A DNA stretch of 64,000 nucleotides from Ignavibacteria bacterium (GTDB taxonomy: Bacteria > Bacteroidota > Ignavibacteria > Ch128b), in contig JABLYA010000001.1 in NCBI GenBank assembly GCA_013177855.1, positions 186,001 through 250,000 on the forward strand. Reading direction: 5' to 3'. The position numbers and the translations under genes were made by a program. The notes beneath the pieces were generated by a model. It had not been told where the DNA came from. It saw nothing but the letters and a program-made list of their open reading frames with translations, and did no database searches. Below are positions 8,701 through 15,129 of the stretch, piece after piece. How positions within the stretch are numbered: the first letter of the stretch is position 1; the number at the start of each line of letters is the position of its first letter.

Positions 8701-8969
8701 ATAAATATATTCTTTATCAGAATTATCCGAATCCTTTTAACTCACAAACTAAATTGAAATTTGCATTACCGAAAAGAGAGAAAGTCTCTATAAAAGTTTA
8801 TGATATCTTAGGAAGACAAATATCTGAATTAATTAATGATGAGAAGATGGCTGGATTCTACGAATTAACATTTGACGCTTCAAAGTATAATCTCGCATCC
8901 GGTGTATATTTTGTAAGATTTGAGACAAAAGATTTTTCTCAAGCTATTAAACTTGTTTATATTAAATAA
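5751..8969 (+). CDS. Secreted multidomain protein: lamin-tail, CotH-kinase-like, T9SS sorting domain
   Basis: 1072 residues starting at a GTG with a GGAGG site. Residues 1-18 are a signal peptide. A lamin-tail-type domain follows (INEFMALNN...WIEIYN), then a chitobiase-like beta module (FYTIDGSHPTTSSNLYTSPI, ~200-220). Next is a CotH-like region (~250-590) with RIHGG, KAGSNDM, LNGQPFGIYNIREHID and WIMWDADQTFA, whose Asp residues match the metal-binding DxD of CotH atypical kinases. After it come a bacterial repeat domain (FRFSHWSDST), a second lamin-tail-like domain (VIINEYW...GDWIEL) and the T9SS sorting domain with QNYPNPFN near the end. It is probably exported to the surface. It starts 12 nt after pheA and may be co-transcribed, though its function seems unrelated. 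Confidence 0.85.
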   Translation: MKKVILLFLALTTMSYSQNLFINEFMALNNSTIKDNFDRYEDWIEIYNAGNLPVDLNGFGLTDDKAQPYKWVFNGNVEIPAKGYLLIWASNRDTIIGDFIHTNFALSGSGEFIGLSSPTQIFIDSITFGPQTADRSFGRKPDGSTNWMIFVSPTPGISNDSLSVLPLSTPTFSHSSGIYSSPFTLTLSHPVTNAQIFYTIDGSHPTTSSNLYTSPILIDSNRVIRAIAYLPGRPQSKIATRSFFISPEGNLPILSIVTDPQNLFNPDSGIYIHYDSTGDNWERYSTLEFFERDGVNKFSIDCGLRIHGGFTRAKEKKSFRVNFRKIYGNSVLNYKLFKDLNADIFDEVVIKAGSNDMVRLSSRWTLIRDQLISNLWMRYKGLVSSGFYARVYLNGQPFGIYNIREHIDSLYLKYHLGIKYPELRENWTQKLGSSAHWDSIWSFIYNKPQLDSIQFKFVEDRVDIKNYIDYFAFQVYAGNFDWPHNNLFFGRDALGGKWNWIMWDADQTFAVYNFGPYNTLEWALRDTVRTDLLYYDFPDLVEGTRFPRRLFSNTKFKEKFISRFTDLLNTAFQPQNVLPIVDSLKNHLINDISFEIQKWGSSYTTWSRNIDSLRTFIQYRVDSLRQYTIQKFGFGGLNNISVNIDPTKGKLFINELEINSSSFTGKYFSGMKIFVSAEPAIGFRFSHWSDSTLPQTKTFTTTVDRDFVFEPVFVPDISPVNIAANDVIINEYWLNDNGTRYPSLNYRPIYGDWIELLVTKDNGVDLRNWRLTNNSTKTKLDSLDLNEGSIFFKNIPQLSSVPKGTHILLITKKHPSNDYYFSTDDLDYSDSTMIFYIGNRNLDGSFDPGFGVRTSNDRLVLLHPNKLLNYTDDIGVDFISEGSDVTPQSFGVSNDGVNFINPFVGIGDDDGAIFAFSTLNNFNNDNGIDETPGDDKPGSGGWIVDPSKEFTGDDPTNPGQRNILTPGKKNYSGTTDVVDLTIPDKYILYQNYPNPFNSQTKLKFALPKREKVSIKVYDILGRQISELINDEKMAGFYELTFDASKYNLASGVYFVRFETKDFSQAIKLVYIK

Positions 8970-9071
8970 GAGCTATGAGAATTTCTTATGTAATTTGATT
9001 CAAATTTTGCATCTTTAATCAAACCCATTTTAATTTCTTATTAGAGTTACAAAAGTTTTAGTGGAGGAATA

Positions 9072-10238
9072 ATGAATTACATATTTTTATCACCGCATTT
9101 CCCAGTCAACTACTATAATTTCATTCCAAGATTAAGGGAATTTGGAGTAAATGTTTTTGGAATCGCTGATGAGAATTTTGAAAACCTCCGGTACGAGTTA
9201 AAATATAGCTTAAATGAATATTACAAAGTAAATGATCTTCATAACTATGATGAACTTCTAAGGGCAGTTGCTTTCTTTACATTTAAATATGGTAAGATAG
9301 ATCGGCTTGAATCTTTTAATGAATATTGGCTTGAAACAGATGCAAGGCTTAGAACTGATTTTAATATTCCGGGAATTAAGCTGGACCAAATTGAATTTTA
9401 TAAAAATAAATCTCGAATGAAGGAATTATTTCAGAAAGCAAGAATAAATGTCGCAAAGGGTAAAGTTGTAAAAGAAAAGACTGAAGCTGAAATTTTTATT
9501 AAAGAAGTTGGTTATCCAATTGTTGCAAAACCCGACAAAGGTGTTGGTGCTGCACAAACTTATAAAATTGAAAATGATGATGAGTTAAATTCTTTTTTCA
9601 ATTCAAAACCGCCAATAGATTACATCCTTGAGGAATTTATTGAAGGAGATATTTATTCATTTGATGGGTTGACAGATCAGAATGGTGAAATTGTGTTTTT
9701 CACATCTCATAAGTATCAAAGAGGAATTATGGAAACTGTTAATAATGATCTACACATTTATTATCATTCTTTGATTGATGTTCCTCAGGATCTATATGAA
9801 GCTGGAAAACGAATAGTTGAAACTTTTGAAGTCAAAGAAAGATTTTTTCACTTTGAATTTTTTCGAAGGTATAGAGATGGAAAATTATATGCACTTGAGG
9901 TAAATATGCGTCCGCCCGGTGGATTTACATTGGATATGTTTAATTATGCCTGTGATTTTGATGTCTATCGTGAATATGCAAGTATTGTAGTTACAAACAA
10001 ATTAACAGCAGAATATGAAAGAAAATATCATGTTTGTTACATCGGAAGAAAATTCAATAAAAATTATGTCCACACTCACGAAGAAATTTTAAAAAAGTTT
10101 AATGAGATTTTAGTGATGTACTCTCCAATAAGCCCGGTTTTAAGCGATGCTCTTGGAAATTATTGTTATATAGTTCGATCAAAAGATTTTTCTCAAATTG
10201 AAGAAGCAATTGAATTCATTCACAAAATGTGGGATTAA
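9072..10238 (+). CDS. ATP-grasp family protein
   Basis: 388 residues; GGAGG lies 5 nt before the ATG. The central part fits an ATP-grasp ligase: a lysine-rich entry region at ~110-120, GYPIVAKPDKGVGAAQTYKI (~147-166), a segment YILEEFIEGDIYSFDG (~178-193) and the metal/ATP-binding end FFHFEFFRRY...LEVNMRPPGGFTLDMFNYA (~260-300). The E-x-N-x-R motif for Mg-ATP is intact. ATP-grasp enzymes join a carboxylate to an amine or thiol through an acyl phosphate; the substrates here are unknown. The end overlaps or abuts the downstream alpha/beta hydrolase, so the two are probably translated together and act in one pathway. Confidence 0.8.
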   Translation: MNYIFLSPHFPVNYYNFIPRLREFGVNVFGIADENFENLRYELKYSLNEYYKVNDLHNYDELLRAVAFFTFKYGKIDRLESFNEYWLETDARLRTDFNIPGIKLDQIEFYKNKSRMKELFQKARINVAKGKVVKEKTEAEIFIKEVGYPIVAKPDKGVGAAQTYKIENDDELNSFFNSKPPIDYILEEFIEGDIYSFDGLTDQNGEIVFFTSHKYQRGIMETVNNDLHIYYHSLIDVPQDLYEAGKRIVETFEVKERFFHFEFFRRYRDGKLYALEVNMRPPGGFTLDMFNYACDFDVYREYASIVVTNKLTAEYERKYHVCYIGRKFNKNYVHTHEEILKKFNEILVMYSPISPVLSDALGNYCYIVRSKDFSQIEEAIEFIHKMWD

Positions 10239-10240
10239 AA

Positions 10241-10984
10241 ATGAATGTTGAATATCACAAATGGTACAGTCCAAATTTAGAAAAGGAAATGGAATTAAAA
10301 GTTTATGGTCACTTTGGTAAACCATTGGTCATTTTTCCCTGTCAGGATGGAAGATTTTATGATGCGGAAAATTTTGGAATGATAGACTCAATTGCACATT
10401 TAATCGAAAGTGGAAAGATTAAAGTTTTTACCGTTGACGGAATTGATTGGGAATCGTGGACAAATCAAAATATTCACCCATCACAAAGAGGATATAGATA
10501 TGAGCAGTATAATAAATACATTGTAAATGAGGTTGGTTCCTTTATACGAAATCACTGCAAAGATCAAACAATAAAATGCATTTCGACTGGTGCGAGTATG
10601 GGTGCATATCACGCGGCTAATTTCTTTTTCAAACATCCTTATTTGTTTGATGGAGTTATCGCTCTAAGTGGAATTTACCATTTGCGAATGTTTATCGGTG
10701 ATTATTATGACAATTATGTTTATTTCAATTCGCCATTGCACTTTTTACCAAATCTTAATGATCCTTGGATTCTTGAACTTTACAAACAGAGTAAAATCGT
10801 AATTTGCTGCGGTCAAGGCGCTTGGGAAGAAGAAATGCTGCAAGATACTTTAGCTCTTAAAAGAATTCTTGAAGTGAAAAAGATACCCGCATGGATTGAC
10901 ATCTGGGGTTATGATGTGAATCATGATTGGCCCTGGTGGAATAATCAATTACCTTACTTCCTTGAAAAAATTTTGGCTGAATGA
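10241..10984 (+). CDS. Alpha/beta-hydrolase esterase, partner of the ATP-grasp protein
   Basis: About 247 residues. It has the esterase-D-like fold signature with nucleophile elbow GASMGAYHA (Ser near 120) and a C-terminal HDWPWW motif that supplies the catalytic His. The N-terminus is a typical beta-sheet entry (VYGHFGKPLVIFPCQDGRF). There is no signal peptide, so it should be cytoplasmic. I chose the ATG 2 nt after the ATP-grasp stop; a GTG four codons earlier would overlap that gene. Which ester, thioester or peptide it cleaves cannot be told from sequence. Confidence 0.78.
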   Translation: MNVEYHKWYSPNLEKEMELKVYGHFGKPLVIFPCQDGRFYDAENFGMIDSIAHLIESGKIKVFTVDGIDWESWTNQNIHPSQRGYRYEQYNKYIVNEVGSFIRNHCKDQTIKCISTGASMGAYHAANFFFKHPYLFDGVIALSGIYHLRMFIGDYYDNYVYFNSPLHFLPNLNDPWILELYKQSKIVICCGQGAWEEEMLQDTLALKRILEVKKIPAWIDIWGYDVNHDWPWWNNQLPYFLEKILAE

Positions 10985-11015
10985 ATTTGAAAATTAAATG
11001 AGATTTAATCTCTAA

Positions 11016-11366
11016 CTAATCTTTTCGCGCTGTGTATTTTATCACTTCAGCTTTTTCAATTGTTACGAGACCACCACATTCAGCTTTTTCAAAGATTTCG
11101 TCAAGAATTGGAAGAAATTGATCAATTTTTTCCTTCTCATCAACAATTTCAATTACCATTGGAAGGTCTTCGGATAATCTGAGAATCTTTGCTGTATGAA
11201 GTCTGCTTGTTTGGCCAAATCCCATAAAACCTTTAAAGACCGTCGCTCCAGCCAGTCCAACTTTTTTAGCCTTTAAAACAATTTGTTCGTAAACTGGGAT
11301 TCCTGAAATTTTGTCAGAGTCACCGACAAATATTCTTAAAAGTTTTGCGTCGCTTTTGATTTCCAT
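11016..11366 (-). CDS. DUF190 protein, fluoride-channel partner
   Basis: 116 residues, a PII/CutA-like small alpha/beta protein recognisable by LLRIFVGDSDKI, PVYEQIVLKAKKVGLAGATVFKGFMGFG and PMVIEIVDEKEKI. DUF190 proteins are often encoded next to crcB/fluC, as here, where its ATG directly follows the crcB stop. A role in fluoride resistance or in regulating the channel is inferred from this pairing; no biochemical activity is known to me. Confidence 0.85.
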   Translation of the reverse strand: MEIKSDAKLLRIFVGDSDKISGIPVYEQIVLKAKKVGLAGATVFKGFMGFGQTSRLHTAKILRLSEDLPMVIEIVDEKEKIDQFLPILDEIFEKAECGGLVTIEKAEVIKYTARKD

Positions 11367-11753
11367 TTAAAAACCTCTTAAAATTTTATGAGATATTATA
11401 AATGCAAGCAGAATACCTGTGAATGAAAAAAGAAGGTTTAAAACAATATTAAGAATTGTAAAAAGATATTCTGAGTTTTGAATTAAGCTGAATGTTTCAT
11501 AACTGAAAGTTGAAAATGTAGTTAATCCGCCACAGAAGCCAACGGTAAGAAATATTCTCATTTCTGAACTTATTAATTCATTTGCATCAAGATAAAAAAG
11601 AAATATGCCTATTAAAAAACTTCCTAAGGCGTTAACAACCAAAGTTCCATAGGGGAATACGGGGCTTAAAAATTTGTAAACAAAATTCGAGAGAAAAAAT
11701 CTTACCATCCCACCAATTGCGGAACCAATTCCAACTATTATATAATTTTTCAT
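11367..11753 (-). CDS. crcB: Fluoride channel CrcB/FluC
   Basis: 128 residues with four hydrophobic helices and the FluC signatures GSAIGGMVRFF, GTLVVNALGSFLIG and FLTVGFCGGLTTFSTFSYE. Dual-topology dimers of this protein export fluoride across the inner membrane. Only one crcB is seen here, consistent with a homodimer. I looked upstream for a fluoride riboswitch and saw no match in the ~95 bases before the start. The gene is divergent from the S9 peptidase gene and forms an operon with the DUF190 gene. Confidence 0.92.
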   Translation of the reverse strand: MKNYIIVGIGSAIGGMVRFFLSNFVYKFLSPVFPYGTLVVNALGSFLIGIFLFYLDANELISSEMRIFLTVGFCGGLTTFSTFSYETFSLIQNSEYLFTILNIVLNLLFSFTGILLAFIISHKILRGF

Positions 11754-11848
11754 TTAGAACCTCTAATTCATTATTATCTATGTTTCAAAACAGAACTAAA
11801 ATTTTCTTAATTTAACAATGTTTGATTAAAAAAATAATGAGGAACAAA

Positions 11849-13933
11849 ATGAAGAGACTGATTTCTTTCTTCTTAATACTTACAGTTTCATTCTCATTTG
11901 CTCAAAAACGAGCTTTTGAAATTGAAGACCTTTACAGGCTTAAATCTATCGCTGACCCTCAACTATCTCCAGATCAAAACTACATTGCATATTCTTTGAC
12001 TTCATATAAGCTAAAAGAAGGAAAATCAAATTCTGATGTTTATCTCTTTGATGTGAAGACTAAACAATCAAAACAATTAACATACTTTGAAGGTGCAGAT
12101 TTTCAACCGAGATTTTCTGCTGATGGGAAAAATTTGTTTTTTATTTCAACCCGAACAAAAGAAACACAAATTTTCAAACTTCCACTTGATGGCGGTGAAC
12201 CTGTTAAGCTAACAAATATCTCGACAGGTATAAGTGATCTTGTTGTTTCAACTGATGGAAGATACATAGCTTTTACCACAAAGGTTTTTCCAGAATGTGG
12301 AGATAATGATGAATGCAATAAAAGAATCAACGACAAAATGGAAAATGGACCAATTCAAGCACATCTTGCTGATGAACTCTTATTCCGTCATTGGGATGAA
12401 TATTCAGATGGCAGAAGATCCCATATTTTTATTCTTGATTTACAAACTAATAAAGTGAAAGATGTAACTCCCGGTGATTTCGAAAGCCCAATCTTCTCTC
12501 TTGGTGGTCCAATTAATTATGATTTTTCTCCAGATGGTAAAGAATTATGCTTTGCCTCAAATCGAGATAAATCGACAACTGTTTCACAAGCAACTACGAC
12601 AAATTCAGATTTATGGATTGTCAATCTTGAGACTGGCGAGACTGTTAACATCACTCAAAATAATTTAGCCTGGGATGGTTCACCAAAATATTCACCCGAT
12701 GGAAAATACATCGCTTACAGAAGACAATCCAAACCAGGGTATGAGTCTGACCTCTTTCAATTATCTCTTTACAACCGATCAACAAAAACTTCTGAAATAA
12801 TCTCAGGGACATTTGATAACTGGATTAATGAATTTGAATGGAGTTCAGATTCAAAAACTATTTATTTTACTGCTGAGGAAAAAGGCGGAACTCCCATTTA
12901 TAAGATTGATATTGCAACAAAAAAAATCTCAAAGGTTTTAGAAGCAAATGCCATTGATGCTTTTGTTGTTTCAAAAGATCAAAAGAAAATTTATTTAATT
13001 CGCCGTTCGACTGGTGAACCATCGGCACTATATGAATATGATGTTTCAAATAAAAAATTAACTCGTCTCACTTTTGATAACAAACAAATTGAAGATGAAG
13101 TCGATATTCGTCCTGCCGAAAGTTACTGGGCGACTTCAAAAGATGGGACAAAGATTCATTATTTCATGGTCAAGCCGCATAATTTCGATCCAAATAAAAA
13201 ATATCCTGTAATTCTTAATGTTCACGGCGGACCGCAATCTCAATGGATGGATGCATTTCGCGGTGATTGGCAGGTGTATCCTGGTAAAGGTTACATTGTT
13301 GTATTTCCAAATCCAAGAGGTTCAACAGGCTATGGACAGAAATTCACAGAAGAAATTTCAAAAGATTGGGGTGGAAAAGTATTCGAAGATTTAATGGCAG
13401 TTGTTGATGAAGTTGAAAAATTCCCTTTCGTTGATAAAGATCGAATTGGTGCAATGGGCTGGTCTTATGGCGGTTATATGATGAATTGGTTTCAAGCAAA
13501 AACTGATCGTTTCAAGTGCCTTGTTTCGATGATGGGAGTCTACGATCTAAGATCAATGTACAGCACAACTGAAGAACTCTGGTTCCCCGAATGGGATTTA
13601 GGTGGTGCTCCGTGGGAATCCAAAGATATTTATGAAAAGTTTTCTCCTTCCAACTATGTTGAAAACTTTAAAACTCCAACCTTGATCATAACAGGTGAAA
13701 AAGATTATCGTGTCTCTTATAATCAGAGTTTGATGTATTTTACAGATTTACAAAAGAGGGGAATTCCATCACGACTAATCATATTTAAGAATGATGGACA
13801 TTGGCCTAACTCTGTTCGCTCTATGCCTTTGTATTATAATGCTCATCTCGAATGGTTTCATAAATATTTAGGTGGTGAGCCTGCACCCTGGGATTCAAAG
13901 AAAATGGTTAGAAATCTTCATTACGAAGAATAA
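11849..13933 (+). CDS. Secreted S9 family prolyl-oligopeptidase-type peptidase
   Basis: About 694 residues. Residues 1-19 are a signal peptide ending in FAQ. An N-terminal beta-propeller follows with several PD40-like blades (LSPDQNYIAYS, FSADGKNLFFIST, YSPDGKYIAYR, WSSDSKTIYFT). The C-terminal alpha/beta hydrolase has HGGPQSQW, the nucleophile elbow GWSYGGYM (Ser ~538), the Asp in GEKDYRV and the His in NDGHWP. It resembles dipeptidyl- or acylaminoacyl-peptidases that trim short peptides in the periplasm. I chose the ATG at 11849 because GAGGAA precedes it and the signal peptide starts there; the longer frame from 11822 adds a poor N-terminus. Confidence 0.9.
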   Translation: MKRLISFFLILTVSFSFAQKRAFEIEDLYRLKSIADPQLSPDQNYIAYSLTSYKLKEGKSNSDVYLFDVKTKQSKQLTYFEGADFQPRFSADGKNLFFISTRTKETQIFKLPLDGGEPVKLTNISTGISDLVVSTDGRYIAFTTKVFPECGDNDECNKRINDKMENGPIQAHLADELLFRHWDEYSDGRRSHIFILDLQTNKVKDVTPGDFESPIFSLGGPINYDFSPDGKELCFASNRDKSTTVSQATTTNSDLWIVNLETGETVNITQNNLAWDGSPKYSPDGKYIAYRRQSKPGYESDLFQLSLYNRSTKTSEIISGTFDNWINEFEWSSDSKTIYFTAEEKGGTPIYKIDIATKKISKVLEANAIDAFVVSKDQKKIYLIRRSTGEPSALYEYDVSNKKLTRLTFDNKQIEDEVDIRPAESYWATSKDGTKIHYFMVKPHNFDPNKKYPVILNVHGGPQSQWMDAFRGDWQVYPGKGYIVVFPNPRGSTGYGQKFTEEISKDWGGKVFEDLMAVVDEVEKFPFVDKDRIGAMGWSYGGYMMNWFQAKTDRFKCLVSMMGVYDLRSMYSTTEELWFPEWDLGGAPWESKDIYEKFSPSNYVENFKTPTLIITGEKDYRVSYNQSLMYFTDLQKRGIPSRLIIFKNDGHWPNSVRSMPLYYNAHLEWFHKYLGGEPAPWDSKKMVRNLHYEE

Positions 13934-13961
13934 ATTGAAAAATTAACGGAGCAATGAGTTT

Positions 13962-14978
13962 ATGAAAATTTATTCAAAAGCTGAATTAAACGAGTTCTTT
14001 TATTCATTAACCTACGATGATATTTCTCTTGTCCCCACATCAATTTCCGAAATTCGCTCTCGAAGTTTAATCGAATTGCGAGATGATTTTCTAGGACTTG
14101 ATTTGACTATTCCAATTATTTCAAGTCCTATGGATACTGTTACTGGACTTGAAATGTGCCGTGAGCTCAACAATCTTGGCGCACTCGGAATCTTAAACCG
14201 TTTTGATTCATCATTGGAAAAAGTATTAAATAATGGAAATGAACTCGAAGGATTAAAAGCAGTTTCCATTGGACTTGATACTCCTGAAGATGTGATAGAA
14301 AAACTTGCTGAGAAAAATTTTATTATTTGTATTGATACTGCAAATGCGAATAATGTTTTTGTACTTAAAAAGACTGAGGAAATTAAGAAAAAATATAATC
14401 TTAAAATCATCATAGGAAATACGGCGACAGGTGCAACTCTCGAAACACTCGAAAATGCTGGTGCTGATGCAGTTCGTGTTGGCATTGGTGGTGGAAGTGT
14501 TTGCACGACTTCAATTCAAACCGGAATTGGAATTGGACAGGTTTCTGCTATACTTGATACTGTTATGACAAAGAAAGAGAAGAAATTAAAAATTGAAATT
14601 ATCGCGGATGGAGGAATTAAACACGCAGGAGATATTGCAAAAGCTATTGCACTTGGTGCAGATGCAGTGATGCTGGGAAGAATGCTTGCAGGAACGAAAG
14701 AAACACCAGGCGAAGTAATTAAATACAATGGAATGCTCTGGAAAAAATATCGTGGAAGTGCAAGTTTCGGTGTGAAAATGAAAAATGTTTTTGTTGAGGG
14801 TGAAGAAACTATGGTTCCATACAAAGGAACAGTCAAGAATGTTATCGATTCGATTATGGATGGATTGAGGAGCTGTATGAGTTATATGAATTGTAAATCA
14901 CTTGATGAACTAAGGCAGTGTGAATCGTTCTCAGTTTTAAGCAATAGTTCCTATCTCGAAAGATTGCCAAAGGTTTAG
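13962..14978 (+). CDS. IMP dehydrogenase / GMP reductase family enzyme, short form
   Basis: 338 residues, a single TIM barrel. Family features are visible: SSPMDTVTG (54-62), VRVGIGGGSVCTTS with catalytic Cys181, IIADGGIKHAGDIAKAIALGADAVMLG and VPYKGTV. The GTKETPGE segment and the VEGEETMVPYKG region look like IMPDH. However, the two CBS domains normally inserted in IMPDH are absent, and the mobile-flap Arg-Tyr pair (usually in a DRYFQ-like stretch between GSM and EG) is missing, which is more like GMP reductase. So IMP to XMP or GMP to IMP both remain possible. It follows the S9 peptidase gene by 28 nt and is followed by a terminator. Confidence 0.82.
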   Translation: MKIYSKAELNEFFYSLTYDDISLVPTSISEIRSRSLIELRDDFLGLDLTIPIISSPMDTVTGLEMCRELNNLGALGILNRFDSSLEKVLNNGNELEGLKAVSIGLDTPEDVIEKLAEKNFIICIDTANANNVFVLKKTEEIKKKYNLKIIIGNTATGATLETLENAGADAVRVGIGGGSVCTTSIQTGIGIGQVSAILDTVMTKKEKKLKIEIIADGGIKHAGDIAKAIALGADAVMLGRMLAGTKETPGEVIKYNGMLWKKYRGSASFGVKMKNVFVEGEETMVPYKGTVKNVIDSIMDGLRSCMSYMNCKSLDELRQCESFSVLSNSSYLERLPKV

Positions 14979-15058
14979 TTAAGAATGAGTTAAAATCGAA
15001 TTACGTCTTTAAGAAGATATAAAACACGATTTATAAAAAATTAAAAAATCTGTTTTCA

Positions 15059-15098
15059 TAAGTCAGTCTGAATTATTAAAAGACTGACTTATTTTTTT
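15059..15098. terminator. Intrinsic terminator between convergent genes
   Basis: Perfect 10-bp stem (AAGTCAGTCT / AGACTGACTT) with an 11-nt loop followed by ATTTTTTT on the plus strand. It serves the IMPDH-like gene; on the minus strand the trailing sequence is less U-rich, so action there is uncertain. Confidence 0.82.
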
Positions 15099-15129
15099 CC
15101 GAATGTTTAATTCGATGATTTAAAATTTC

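Noticed and set aside
10985-11015. Terminator between the esterase and DUF190 genes
   Set aside because: The only hairpin (GAGAT/ATCTC) is 5 bp with no following T run on either strand.
11754-11848. Fluoride riboswitch before crcB
   Set aside because: I looked for the conserved fluoride-aptamer elements on the minus strand and saw none in the ~95 bases upstream.
14012-14506. 164-residue open frame antisense to the IMPDH-like gene
   Set aside because: It is Ser/Phe-rich with no recognisable domain and is fully explained as a shadow of the codon pattern of the real gene on the plus strand.
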